A stretch of 64,000 nt of DNA, from positions 372,001 to 436,000 of the forward strand of contig JALNYZ010000001.1 of NCBI GenBank assembly GCA_023229575.1, in the 5' to 3' direction. The notes below the pieces were generated by a model. That model was not told the DNA's origin and did not search any database. It saw only the letters and a list, made by a program, of their open reading frames with translations. A program made the translations under genes and the position numbers. The DNA comes from Prolixibacteraceae bacterium. Lineage in GTDB: Bacteria; Bacteroidota; Bacteroidia; Bacteroidales; Prolixibacteraceae. Positions 26,176-35,804 of this stretch are shown here, one piece after another. How positions within the stretch are numbered: the first letter of the stretch is position 1; every line of letters starts with the position of its first letter.

Positions 26176-28548
26176 CTATTTTCCCACCGCAATAGTCGTC
26201 TTTCCACTTCCCGCCAAACCACCATCAGAAATACCCTGAACCTCTACAACAAAATCAGACTTAACTTTTCCTGCTGTTACCGAAAACTCAAACTTACCGG
26301 ATTTATCGACGATCAGTTCCGGAATCCATAGCAAAGTAGTTCGGGTATCGCGTTTGAGATTGACTGGAGAGGTGGAAAACTTCCCCGGAATACGGTACCC
26401 ATGATCGTATTTCGCACTTGACTCACTTGCCGTTTCAGCTAGTTTGGGCGCCTTTTTCTGGAATATTTCGATTATCCCTACTGAGTTCAATCCGGTATAA
26501 CGTTGAATATCCATGGGATTGGTCGAAACATTAATGTGATCGACCTCCATGGGTGAAATAGCCGACAAGGCGGAAATGTCTGTTCCCAACTGCTGACCAT
26601 CCAAAACGATCAGCGCCCCACCCTGGTAATTGAAGGAATTCTCGCTGCCAATGAAAACAATCTGGTTGTTAACGATTTTGTAAGGCTTGAGGGTTTTAAT
26701 GACATCCATAATACTTGTTGCCGATGAGAACATTTTTCGCTGGTTATCCAAGGCTGTTGTGTTGGCTTTAAATACTTTAGGCGCATTTTGAAAAAGTTCT
26801 TCATTGATGGCGAAATAGGCGGGATCAGGAACATTTTCCGTGCCCGATAAAATGTATTTCCGTGCAAATCCCGAAACGAAATCCGCTAACTTAGCCGCGA
26901 AATTTATGTTGGATTCTATTTTTAACGGTTGTCTGTTACCCTTATCGTTTACAGGGCTATATGCCAGAACTTCCGCCCAGCTAAATCCCTTCAATTTGTT
27001 GGCAATCAAATAGACATCCAGCAGAGTCGTCTGGGTAACCCTCCCTTTGAAGGCGTCTGAAATCAGTGAAAAAGGAGTTTCCAGTTCTGATGCGAACATC
27101 AGCCCTTCGCTGATGTTTATTCTATCCTCATCCAGACGTGATTTGTCTGTGACCAGCACCGCCACATTACCCGAAACAGGCTGATTGTTCTCATCCGTGA
27201 GCCGAACTTTAACTTTCATTTCGCCACCAACAAGCAGTGACCCCTTTTCAGGATCAATCTGCAGTTTAAGCTCCTGCTTTTTATCCACAAAAACGATGCG
27301 CTCAGCCAAAACTACTCCCTCTTTCGAAAATACTGACAGTAGACTAATGCCTTGTGGCAGATTGGCTACCGGAATCTTTATTCTTCCGATTTTGTCGAGA
27401 TCCATGTCGGCAGCCCAGTAGATCGTACTGCCCCTGGAGACGGAAAGAGCGATAGAATGCTTTTGCTTATCTGCAAAAATCAGATTGGAGGTAACAAATT
27501 CCGTATCATTCTTCACGATAGAAAGTGCAAGTCCTTTCTCATTTGGTACCGGAAGATCGAACGACTGGTTTTGCCCGTTTACTCCTGAAAGCACCAGCTT
27601 ATATTTCTGATTGGCAGCATTTTCCACAGAAAAGAGTCCCAAACCTTTGGTAAAGGTCTTAATCTGCGCAATGGATTGCCCCTCCTGATTCAGAATATTT
27701 CCTTCTACCTCAACAGCTATTCCCCACTTATTGAATGCTGTAAACCCGATTTTCGACTGGACTCCGGGAATCAAAGTACCTCCTTCAGGGAAGAATGTAA
27801 TTTCGACAGGATCGAGACTGGAAGGGAGGTAGCTTTCACTTCGCCAATCATCCCGGTTATCGCTCAACTCGCAAACAAAAGGTTCGCCATTGGATTTTGA
27901 AGGCAATGTAAATGGAATCGTTAGCTTTCCAACTGCATCCGTCTTTACCTTACCCTTATCTACAACATTCTCACCATTCTTCAATTGGAAACGCAGCACG
28001 GTATTTTTTTTTATCTCACCCGATAGATCCCGAAGTATAGCACTGTATTCATTCTGCTGTCCGGGAACAGAGATTTTATCTTTTGTGCTTGCTTCAACAA
28101 TCCATTGATTGCTGTACCATGGATCAACTGAAAACCTTGTGATGGCAACATCTTCAGGAGCAATTGTCAGTGCTGAATAAACACAGAGAAAATATTCTCC
28201 TTTTGCCAGCTCTTTGGGCAGCGTCAAATCACTTGCTACAAAGCCATTGTTTAATTTATATAGCTCCTGAACCTCCGATTTACCCTTTGAATCATAGAGC
28301 TTTACAAATATTTCCCCACTCTCCTTGCCAACAGATTGGTGGTTCCAATCTGTCACAAAAGCCCGAAACCAAACGGTTTCGCCAGGTCTGTACAAACTCT
28401 TATCTGTGGTTACATAAATCTTCTCATTGGGAAAAGCAGCAAAATAATCTCCCATCTGTTTGCTGATTTTTGGTAGCGGACTTTGTTCCTGACCAGAACT
28501 TAAAAATCCGGCAAAAACTAGCATTACGAGTAAACTTAAACTCTTCAT
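26176..28548 (-). CDS. Secreted MG2-domain protein with TonB-plug-like module
   Basis: 790 residues from the ATG at 28548 (a TTG 18 bp upstream is less likely). Signal peptide (SLSLLVMLVFAGFLSSG), then an MG2 macroglobulin-like domain (IYVTTDKSLYRPGETVWFRAF), further beta-sandwich domains, and a plug-like segment late in the protein (GALIVLDGQQLGTDISALSA, NSVGIIEIFQKK). The last part has the IPGKF / WIPELIVDKSGKFEFSV pattern. This architecture is widespread in Bacteroidota; the plug lacks a following beta-barrel, so it is not itself a transporter. A role in envelope transport or protease trapping is speculative. Confidence 0.85.
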   Translation of the reverse strand: MKSLSLLVMLVFAGFLSSGQEQSPLPKISKQMGDYFAAFPNEKIYVTTDKSLYRPGETVWFRAFVTDWNHQSVGKESGEIFVKLYDSKGKSEVQELYKLNNGFVASDLTLPKELAKGEYFLCVYSALTIAPEDVAITRFSVDPWYSNQWIVEASTKDKISVPGQQNEYSAILRDLSGEIKKNTVLRFQLKNGENVVDKGKVKTDAVGKLTIPFTLPSKSNGEPFVCELSDNRDDWRSESYLPSSLDPVEITFFPEGGTLIPGVQSKIGFTAFNKWGIAVEVEGNILNQEGQSIAQIKTFTKGLGLFSVENAANQKYKLVLSGVNGQNQSFDLPVPNEKGLALSIVKNDTEFVTSNLIFADKQKHSIALSVSRGSTIYWAADMDLDKIGRIKIPVANLPQGISLLSVFSKEGVVLAERIVFVDKKQELKLQIDPEKGSLLVGGEMKVKVRLTDENNQPVSGNVAVLVTDKSRLDEDRINISEGLMFASELETPFSLISDAFKGRVTQTTLLDVYLIANKLKGFSWAEVLAYSPVNDKGNRQPLKIESNINFAAKLADFVSGFARKYILSGTENVPDPAYFAINEELFQNAPKVFKANTTALDNQRKMFSSATSIMDVIKTLKPYKIVNNQIVFIGSENSFNYQGGALIVLDGQQLGTDISALSAISPMEVDHINVSTNPMDIQRYTGLNSVGIIEIFQKKAPKLAETASESSAKYDHGYRIPGKFSTSPVNLKRDTRTTLLWIPELIVDKSGKFEFSVTAGKVKSDFVVEVQGISDGGLAGSGKTTIAVGK

Positions 28549-28613
28549 TGGAATAATTTTTAACAATTATAACACTTTTAGATCAACCAAATTAAAATCA
28601 GACTTTCTGAAGT

Positions 28614-30700
28614 TCAACCTTTAACAAAATATGTTTGTACCAATGAATTTAGCAGCCTGCTATTAAGCGGTTTTGATACATGATCGTTGCATCCGGCCTC
28701 AATGGACTTTTCCCGGTCGCCGGCAAGTGCATAGGCTGTTTGGGCAATGATGATCACCTTTTTATTAAATTCCCTGATTTTCCGTGCCGCTTCATATCCT
28801 CCCATTTCGGGCATTTGAACATCCATCAAAATCATATCAATATCAGGATTACTGTGACAAAGTTGAACGGCTTCCAGCCCGGTTTGTGCAATTAAAAGAT
28901 CTTTGGTAACCGGATTTACTATTTTTTCAATTAGTAACCTGGAGGTTTCGTCGTCTTCAACGATAAGAATTTTCAATCCTATATTTTCTGTATGTGCCTT
29001 ATTTTCTGATGTTTCGATTGAAATATCAAGATTTACAGAAAAATTCCCAGTTGATTCAGTATGATACGGCAAGGTAAAATAGAAGACAGATCCAATATTC
29101 TCCAGGCTTTCTACCCAAATTGTACCACCGAGCAATTCGACAGCTTTGGAAATAGATAGTCCCAAACCGGCTCCCTGAAGTGCCATCACGTCTTCAATAT
29201 CGGTCTGAATAAACCGTTCGAAAATAGCTTCCTGGCGGTCTTCGGGAATACCTGCGCCAGTATCTCTGACAAAGAATTGAAGATACTCCGTTCCGTCTCG
29301 TTCTTCATGTGTGTATCCAAACTCAATAGTCCCCTTGTTGGTATATTTGATGGCATTTTTAACAAGATTGGTCAGGATCGCGAAAAGTTTTTCACGATCT
29401 GTTTTCAACGTGGACTCTTGGGAAGTTAAGGCATTGTTGAAGGAGAGAACAATTCCTTTTGACTCAGCTTCCGGCAAAAAAAAGTGGTACAAGTATTCGA
29501 TCTGTTCGTTGATATTTGACTTTTGCAGGTTAACCTTCATTAGACCTGCCTCAATCTTCGAAAAATCTATGATATCGTTGATGAGGTTAAGCATTCTGGT
29601 ACCACTTTTCTCAATGATCCGGATGTACTCGTTTTGTTCATCTCTGCTTAATCAGGAACTTTTAACAATTCGGTAAACCCAAGGATACCATTCATCGGGG
29701 TACGGATTTCGTGGCTCATGTTGGCGAGGAACGCCGATTTCAAACGATCACTCTCTTCAGCCTTCTCTAAGGCCTTCAGCAGCACCTCATTCGCATTTTT
29801 GCGTTCAGAAATATCTTTATCCGCTCCCCTGTATCCAATTAATTTACTACTTTCATTCAGAACCGGAATTCCGTTGGTTAAAAGGCACACTTTGTGACCA
29901 TCCTTGTGTAAATTCCAATTTTCCAAATCGACAATTCTTTCCTTCCTTGCCACAATGCCTTGAAAAACAGCTCCTACCCGCTCACTTTCCTCCGGTGGCA
30001 TCAAATCAAAAGGGGATTTCCCGATAATCTCCTCAACCGAATATCCCAGGATATTCTCAATACTTTCAGAGCAATAACAGTATTTACCTTGTTCATCAAT
30101 TTCCCAAATCCAGTCTGAAGTGCTCTGCACAATTGCCCTGTAACGTTCTTCACTTTCTCTTAAAGCCTTGTTTGACTCAATCTCCTTCAATTGTTTCAGC
30201 CCGATACCTGCAATTATTTCGATAAATCCTTTGATAAAATCGAGGTATTGTGCCAGTTTCTCCCTGGTCCATACCGGAACCCGTTCTACAGCTTCCAAAT
30301 AGGCCTTTTCGTCGAAATTGTATTTCCTTGCCTGGCCTCTGAAAAAATCCAAATCAGGCTTCTCAAGAAAGAATTGTCCGGTAAAAAAATTACCCAAATG
30401 TTTTCCGTCAATAATGATAGGAGCAGCATTGTCTACCAAACCATGAGGACATTGGTAGCTGACAGCAGGTTTGGCCTCTTTAATGTGATCCAAAATGTAC
30501 CGGTCGCTTTTGATGCACTCTTTTTCACTCTCCGGGTGAATTCTGTGAAATTTGGTGCAGATATCCTGCCAGGCAACGGCCGTAAGAATTTTGCCATCGT
30601 TATCAATGATGGCAGATGGAAAGGAATAAATAACATTCAACTTATCCTGCAAATCCTGTAACAGGGGAATGTCTATCAGCTCCTCTAACTTATACGCCAT
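28614..30700 (-). pseudogene. Hybrid histidine kinase (PocR-PAS-HisKA-HATPase-receiver) broken by a frameshift
   Basis: Two frames together give one kinase. The first (30700 to 29648) holds a PocR ligand-binding domain (LEELIDIPLLQDLQDKLN; WQDICTKFHRIHPES), a PAS domain (YRAIVQSTSDWIWEID) and the H-box (ANMSHEIRTPMNGILGF), then ends ELLKVPD-stop. The second resumes in another frame with SRDEQNEYIRIIEKSGTRML and carries HATPase_c (NLVKNAIKYTN, RDTGAGIPED, GAGLGLSI) and a receiver domain (MILMDVQMPEMGG). Adding one T after GAT at about 29650 restores a normal helix. Either recent loss or a sequencing error. The start at 30700 fits the PocR N-terminus; an ATG at 30796 would overlap the upstream gene. 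Confidence 0.85.
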
Positions 30701-30761
30701 ATCTGAGATTTTATTGAGCAAAATATTTGGCATTGCTGCCAGGAGCTTTGTTGTTTTTAAT

Positions 30762-31901
30762 CTAAAGGATAAGATGCGGAACAAACCTGCTGGCATTATC
30801 AGTTATAAGACTATTGCTTTCCCTTATGCCAATACCGGCTGATTCCTGGCCCACAATCCAGCTGCCAATCAGGGGATATTGTCCATCAAAATCGGGAAGT
30901 GTGCACAATGCCTGGTAGATATAACCCTCCTCTCCGTATTCACCCGATGTTTCGGCAAGCATCTTCCCGTTGTTTATGAGCTGGATGTTTGCTCCTTCCC
31001 GAGAGAGGATTGGCTTTTTGGCAAAACTTGATCCTGCCAGCTCTTTGTCTGCTTCAAAATAGGACTCCAGCAGGTTATCATGGCCATAATTGAGTTTCCA
31101 AAGAATGGGCAGTATCGCTTTGCTGGAGAGAATCATCTTCCAGCTGGGTTCTATCCAGAAAGTTTTGGATCTGTCTTTCAGAATATTTTGGCCGAACTCT
31201 TCATGAACCAGCCACTCGTAAGGATACAACTTGAAAATATTCCTGATAATAGAATCTTCCAGATCCAGAAACTGAGGATAGGTTGTATCCCAGCCAATTT
31301 CATCCAGGTACAAAAATTTGGTCTCCAGGCCGGCCTGAATGGCACAGTCGCGCATGTACTCGGTGGTGGTCAGATCTTCGTCCGAATCCTTTGCAGTGGT
31401 GAAGTGAAGGAATCCCGGATGGAGATACTCTTTTAGGTAGCTCCAGTACGCAATAAGCTTCTCATGGATGGAGTTGAACTGATCGCGCCGGTCATCAAAA
31501 TCCTGCAACCAATGCCACTGTACCACAGAAGACTCGAACAACAAGGTGGGAGTATCTGCATTGAACTCGAGGAGCTTTGGCTTTCCATTGTTAAATGCAA
31601 AATCAAACCGCCCATAAATGACAGGCAAATCGTTGTTCCAGCTATCTTCAATGTGTGGGATAAACCATTCGGGGATGTGAAAATAATGGTACAAATTGTT
31701 GTCAATCACATATTGAACAGCATTCAGCGAGAGTTCCCACAGATCGTTGGTTGCTTTCTCCAGGGTTTCAACCTCAGTCATAGAAAATTCATAATAGACC
31801 GATTCATCCCAATATGGAGATTCAAGGGTGTGAAAATTGAATCCCAACTCTTCCACTTTTTGCTGCCAGCCGCTCCGGGGAGTTATATTGTGTCTCTTCA
31901 T
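30762..31901 (-). CDS. Glutathionylspermidine synthase-family ATP-grasp protein (YgiC/YjfC-like)
   Basis: 379 residues. Diagnostic features of the family: WQQKVEELGFNFHTL near the start, YGRFDFAFNNGKPKLLEFNA with the ATP/Mg-binding carboxylates, and LSREGANIQLI plus GSWIVGQESAGIGIRES at the end. It lacks the amidase domain of true glutathionylspermidine synthase, like YgiC and YjfC, whose substrate is unsettled. The start overlaps the stop of the upstream lipoprotein gene (ATGA), showing a tight operon with 31898-32224 and 32231-32557. A peptide or polyamine ligase acting with an envelope lipoprotein is inference. Confidence 0.88.
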   Translation of the reverse strand: MKRHNITPRSGWQQKVEELGFNFHTLESPYWDESVYYEFSMTEVETLEKATNDLWELSLNAVQYVIDNNLYHYFHIPEWFIPHIEDSWNNDLPVIYGRFDFAFNNGKPKLLEFNADTPTLLFESSVVQWHWLQDFDDRRDQFNSIHEKLIAYWSYLKEYLHPGFLHFTTAKDSDEDLTTTEYMRDCAIQAGLETKFLYLDEIGWDTTYPQFLDLEDSIIRNIFKLYPYEWLVHEEFGQNILKDRSKTFWIEPSWKMILSSKAILPILWKLNYGHDNLLESYFEADKELAGSSFAKKPILSREGANIQLINNGKMLAETSGEYGEEGYIYQALCTLPDFDGQYPLIGSWIVGQESAGIGIRESNSLITDNASRFVPHLIL

Positions 31902-32224
31902 GAGGCCGAACTTCTTACTGTACCACCAAATCCGCCTCTCACAGCGGTACTTTTGGCACCATTTGTCCCGATATTAGATCCTTTGTTGATAGCTCCGGAA
32001 TAATAACCTGTACGGGCGAAGCCACTGCCCGGCCCCATTAGCCCATAGGGCCTGAATGCGTAGTAATAACCCAGGTATCCCAGTCCCATTCCGTGAGCCC
32101 TCGAATAATGCGCTGTTGTATCTGAACGCATGTAAACCGACCTTTCACGATCACTCTTCGAACTGCTGCATGCAGAGAAGACGGTGGCTACCAGAACCAG
32201 TTTTATGTATCCTGATTTCTTCAT
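31898..32224 (-). CDS. Small Gly/Tyr/Ser-rich lipoprotein
   Basis: 108 residues from the ATG at 32224 (a TTG 6 bp upstream was rejected). Signal peptide ending in lipobox VFSAC. The mature chain is low-complexity, rich in Gly, Tyr, Arg and Ser (MGLGYLGYYYAFRPYG; VRGGFGGTVRSSAS). No domain recognised. It is translationally coupled to the ATP-grasp gene, an arrangement reminiscent of enterobacterial ygiB-ygiC, although direct homology to YgiB is not evident. It could be a substrate or anchor of the ligase. Confidence 0.7.
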   Translation of the reverse strand: MKKSGYIKLVLVATVFSACSSSKSDRERSVYMRSDTTAHYSRAHGMGLGYLGYYYAFRPYGLMGPGSGFARTGYYSGAINKGSNIGTNGAKSTAVRGGFGGTVRSSAS

Positions 32225-32230
32225 GGTCAA

Positions 32231-32557
32231 TTACTTAACTGTGATGTAGAATTCATAATCCTTCTTTACATCGATTTGCCTGGTCACACCTTCAGTGGTT
32301 TCTGTTTCAGTTCTTAGAATGCCCAATGCGGGGATCGTGTCAATATGCACCGAGGCCTTGACCAGCATGTTTTTAACCCAAATCTTATGCGTTGTTTTAA
32401 TTACATCGAGCTTATCGCCAATATGTTCCACACTCATGGTCGTTTCAATGGCCCCGTCTTTGGAGATTTCTTTGACCTTGTCTTCATTGTCATTGTTGCA
32501 GGAAGAAAGAAAAGGGAGAACTCCCATTGCAACAAAATAAAAAATTCTTTTGTCCAT
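32231..32557 (-). CDS. Small lipoprotein of unknown function
   Basis: 108 residues from the ATG at 32557; the frame also opens at a TTG 21 bp upstream. Signal peptide with lipobox LSSC, then a mature domain that looks all-beta (IGDKLDVIKTTHKIWVKN ... RQIDVKKDYEFYITVK). No family recognised. First gene of the three-gene unit, 6 bp before the next lipoprotein. Confidence 0.7.
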   Translation of the reverse strand: MDKRIFYFVAMGVLPFLSSCNNDNEDKVKEISKDGAIETTMSVEHIGDKLDVIKTTHKIWVKNMLVKASVHIDTIPALGILRTETETTEGVTRQIDVKKDYEFYITVK

Positions 32558-33024
32558 ATTCTTTAATTTTTTGATCAAAAATCCACTATGGTATTAAACA
32601 CCTTACAAAAAGCCGATGGAGAATACAAATTCCAGAGCATCTTGCATTTTTTGAAAGGTAAAGGTTTCAGGTTTTGAAAATATTGGCAACGAAAAAGATC
32701 TGTCCAACATAAAAATACTTTATCAAATTTAGTAAATATTTTATATCAAAACGAACTTTGTTATTTCCACCCCTCATTGGTCGGTAAGTCAATTCTTTCT
32801 GAAGGTCCACAATCGACACTCCCTTCCGAAAATAATATATTTTGGTACAACATGCTCTATGAAAGAGTTACTTAATGTCAACAATGGTCAAATACAATAC
32901 CTTGTTGCAGGTAACAAAATACCCAATATTAGGTATTTCACGGATAGATTTTCCTCCGCACTTTTGCGGTGTTGGATAGGCAAAAAATTTTAGCAAATAA
33001 TAAATATCTAAAAACAAACAAGTT
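32558..33024. other. 467-bp divergent gap between lipoprotein operon and sulfhydrylase gene
   Basis: AT-rich. The right part carries the paired dyads and the putative promoter of the sulfhydrylase gene (next entry). No RNA gene and no recognised SAM riboswitch. The left part shows nothing clear. Confidence 0.5.
32896..32966 (+). promoter_or_regulatory. Paired AATACC-N8-GGTATT dyads and promoter of the sulfhydrylase gene
   Basis: Dyad 1: AATACC at 32896-32901, N8, GGTA at 32910-32913. Dyad 2: AATACC at 32918-32923, N8, GGTATT at 32932-32937 (perfect). The two start 22 bp apart. A -7-like CACTTTTG follows at 32959-32966, so dyad 2 covers the expected -33 position. The same design stands before the OsmC gene (35805-35875). 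Confidence 0.65.
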
Positions 33025-34338
33025 ATGTCAGAGCACATTTTAAAATTTGAAACCCTGCAGCTTCATGCGGGCCAGGAAGTCGATAAAACGACAAATTCGA
33101 GAGCAGTCCCTATCTATCAAACAACTTCTTACGTTTTCAACAATTCGGAACATGCCGCCAACCTTTTTGGATTGAAAGAGTTTGGGAATATTTACACCCG
33201 CCTCATGAATCCCACAACGGATGTGTTCGAAAAAAGAATCGCTGCCCTTGAGGGTGGTGTTGCTGCATTGGCAACTTCATCGGGACAGGCAGCCCAGTTC
33301 ATTGCCCTGACCAATATTCTGCAAACAGGGGATAATTTCGTTTCAACATCCTTTGTCTATGGCGGCACCTATAATCAGTTCAAGGTCCAGTTCAAGCGTT
33401 TGGGGATCCAGGTGAAATTTGTGAACGGCGATGCTCCTGAAGATTTTGAAGCGGTTATCGATGAAAACACGAAAGCCATCTACCTAGAAACAATTGGAAA
33501 TCCGGAATTTAATATACCTGATTTTGAGGCAATTGCAGCAGTTGCGAAAAAACACAACATCCCTTTGATTGTTGACAACACATTTGGTGCAGCAGGATAC
33601 CTGTTCCGTCCGATTGAACATGGTGCAAATATTGTTGTAGAATCTGCGACAAAATGGATTGGCGGTCATGGTACAAGTATTGGCGGGGTCATTGTTGATG
33701 CCGGCAATTTCAATTGGGCCAATGGTAAGTTTCCACAATTTACCGAGCCTTCAGAAGGATATCATGGATTGATCTTTTGGGATGTTTTTGGGGCCAACGG
33801 ACCATTCGGCAACATTGCTTTTATCATAAGGGCAAGAGTTGAAGGCCTCCGCGACTATGGCTCGGCATTAAGTCCTTTCAATGCCTTCTTGTTGCTTCAA
33901 GGCCTTGAGACGCTTTCGTTGAGAATAGAGCGGCACGTCAGCAACGCAAAAACCATAGCTGAGTGGCTTTCATCACACAAACAAGTTAAAAAGGTAAACT
34001 ACCCCGGCTTACAAACAAGCCCTTATCATACGTTGGCGAAAAAATACTTAAAAGTTGGTTTCGGAGGGGTTTTGTCATTTCAAATCAAAGGAGGGACTGA
34101 GGCGGCCGACGAATTTATCAACAGCCTGACCTTGATCAGCCATCTTGCCAATGTTGGCGATGCAAAAACATTAATCATTCATCCGGCTTCTACAACTCAC
34201 CAGCAACTATCTGAAAAAGAGCAGTTATCATCAGGTGTGGTTCCCGGACTCATCCGTCTTTCAGTTGGGATTGAACATGTGGAAGATATTATTTATGATC
34301 TCTCCCAGGCATTTGACAAGGTAAGACATTTATCATAA
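33025..34338 (+). CDS. metY: O-acetylhomoserine (thiol)-lyase / homocysteine synthase-type PLP enzyme
   Basis: 437 residues, the length typical of MetY rather than the about 390 of cystathionine enzymes. Cys/Met metabolism PLP fold: TSYVFNNSEHAANLFGL and GNIYTRLMNPTTDVFEKR near the start, ATSSGQAAQF, the PLP Asp in LIVDNTFGAAGY, and the Schiff-base Lys in VESATKWIGGHGTSIGG. Makes homocysteine from O-acetylhomoserine and sulfide. Monocistronic, with a terminator at 34435. The shared upstream dyads link its control to that of the osmC gene. Confidence 0.93.
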   Translation: MSEHILKFETLQLHAGQEVDKTTNSRAVPIYQTTSYVFNNSEHAANLFGLKEFGNIYTRLMNPTTDVFEKRIAALEGGVAALATSSGQAAQFIALTNILQTGDNFVSTSFVYGGTYNQFKVQFKRLGIQVKFVNGDAPEDFEAVIDENTKAIYLETIGNPEFNIPDFEAIAAVAKKHNIPLIVDNTFGAAGYLFRPIEHGANIVVESATKWIGGHGTSIGGVIVDAGNFNWANGKFPQFTEPSEGYHGLIFWDVFGANGPFGNIAFIIRARVEGLRDYGSALSPFNAFLLLQGLETLSLRIERHVSNAKTIAEWLSSHKQVKKVNYPGLQTSPYHTLAKKYLKVGFGGVLSFQIKGGTEAADEFINSLTLISHLANVGDAKTLIIHPASTTHQQLSEKEQLSSGVVPGLIRLSVGIEHVEDIIYDLSQAFDKVRHLS

Positions 34339-34434
34339 GACTTGGAAAATTTGTCCAAAGTTCTTGAAATTCATGAGAAGTATGGACTGGTAAGAAGTAT
34401 CTTCAAGCCATTGACAAATAATGTTTGACTAAAT

Positions 34435-34468
34435 GAAAAGGGTGGAAAACAGATTTCTGCCCTTTTTC
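34435..34468 (+). terminator. Putative intrinsic terminator after metY
   Basis: GAAAAGGG ... CCCTTTTTC stem with an internal CAG/CTG mini-stem in the loop, ending in a T-run. It lies about 97 bp downstream of the stop codon. Confidence 0.6.
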
Positions 34469-34550
34469 TATCCCCAATGACCTTTTCATTTTTTATCTTT
34501 CGGCAAAAGATGTAGTTTTACTTTCAGTTTGTTAGATAATTAAATTAAGT

Positions 34551-35210
34551 ATGCACGGAACCCATCATGTTGTTATCGCTGATTCTCAATATCTGGTTGT
34601 TGAAACGCTCAGAAATATGATTTTGGAGGAGGCAGGGTTTTCACTTACCGGCATCACAAGGTCAAAATCGGAATTACTCAACTTGCTGAGTGCTCATCCA
34701 AATACTTTGTTGATCACAGACATAGCTACAATTGACTACAGCAGCATAGATGACCTAAAAACCATCAAAGGGTTGTATCCTCTGATTAAAGTACTGGTTT
34801 TGACCAATGTGGTTAGCAAAAGTGAGTTTCTATGGTTGTCGAAAATCGGGATCAGGAATGTTGTTTACAAAAATGTGGACAAAGATGAGCTGTGGTCAGC
34901 TATTCAATCTACTTTAAAGGGGAAAAAATCCTATTCGGATGAAATATTGGACCTATACCTTGATCTGGGAGAGAGTAAATTCGTAACTGAAGAGTCCAAA
35001 ACGTTGACCACCTCCGAAATTGAAATCGTAAGAATGATAGCCAATGGACTTACAACCAAGGAGATTGCTTTCAAACGAAATATTAGTAATCACACTGTAA
35101 GTACACACAGAAAAAATATATTTAAAAAAATTGGCGTCACAAATGCATCAGAATTAATTATTCATGCCATCAAAGCTGGTTGGATTGATAACATCGAATA
35201 CTATATCTGA
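34551..35210 (+). CDS. LuxR/NarL-type response regulator with a degenerate acidic pocket
   Basis: 219 residues. Receiver domain at about 5-120: acceptor Asp about D57 (LLITDIAT), Thr about T85 and Lys about K107 (VVYKNVD) are present, but the usual acidic pair near the start is reduced to one Asp (VIADSQ). Its C-terminal LuxR HTH is clear (LTTSEIEIVRMIANGLTTKE, ISNHTVSTHRKNIFKKIG). No kinase gene is adjacent, so it is an orphan. The reduced acidic pocket may weaken Mg2+ binding or phosphorylation. Confidence 0.9.
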   Translation: MHGTHHVVIADSQYLVVETLRNMILEEAGFSLTGITRSKSELLNLLSAHPNTLLITDIATIDYSSIDDLKTIKGLYPLIKVLVLTNVVSKSEFLWLSKIGIRNVVYKNVDKDELWSAIQSTLKGKKSYSDEILDLYLDLGESKFVTEESKTLTTSEIEIVRMIANGLTTKEIAFKRNISNHTVSTHRKNIFKKIGVTNASELIIHAIKAGWIDNIEYYI

Positions 35211-35244
35211 GTCAGAAAAGGACTTTTCGGGGTGGACTTATTTT

Positions 35245-35736
35245 TTAAAGATCGCGGATCATATGGAGTTCGCAACCGTAATGGCCACTGTTTCCCATGG
35301 GTGCGCACAAATAGGTAAAACCCAATTTCTCATAAATTTTCAATGCCAAACTTAACTCCGGCATCGACTCAAGGTAAATTCTTCTGAATCCAAACTCCCG
35401 GGCACTTTCCAAACATTTTTCGAGGATCGACCTTCCCACACCAATGCCTCGCGACTCCGGCATCAGATACATTTTCACCAGTTCGCAGGTATCATCCGGC
35501 AAACCTGAGGTCGGGAAAACCCCACCTCCTCCGACAATCCTGCCATCCATTTCAGCAACAAAATAGTGGGAACGATCTGCCCTGAAAACTTCATAAAGAT
35601 GGTCTGTAGCTTCGTCAAAATAGACTGTTCCGGGATGATTCGCCCCAAACTCCACCAAAGTTTCCCGTACAATATTTGCCAGATATGTGTTGTCAGATTG
35701 TTCTATAGGGCGAATGATGATCATGGGACAATTCAT
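35245..35736 (-). CDS. GNAT-family N-acetyltransferase
   Basis: 163 residues from the ATG at 35736; an ATG at 35724 (starting MIIIRPIEQSDN) is equally plausible. GNAT motifs: beta-strand FVAEMDGRIVGGGGVFP, then the acetyl-CoA loop in MYLMPESRGIGVGRSILEKC (R-G-x-G-x-G/R type), and RIYLESMPELSLALKIYEKLGF. Substrate not predictable. It is convergent with the LuxR-type regulator. Confidence 0.9.
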   Translation of the reverse strand: MNCPMIIIRPIEQSDNTYLANIVRETLVEFGANHPGTVYFDEATDHLYEVFRADRSHYFVAEMDGRIVGGGGVFPTSGLPDDTCELVKMYLMPESRGIGVGRSILEKCLESAREFGFRRIYLESMPELSLALKIYEKLGFTYLCAPMGNSGHYGCELHMIRDL

Positions 35737-35804
35737 GGTAAGATTGCAATACAATTTTAACTGTTTGATGTTAAATTTCCAACAAAAGAGTGATTTTCGG
35801 AAAT

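Noticed and set aside
32859..32993. 44-codon ATG-to-TAG frame before metY (MKELLNVNNGQ start)
   Set aside because: It spans the dyads and the proposed -7 box, so it would not be on the metY transcript; no equivalent frame exists at the matching osmC region. Probably chance.
32558..33024. SAM riboswitch before metY
   Set aside because: No recognisable conserved SAM-I, II or III core pairing; the region is explained by dyads and promoter.
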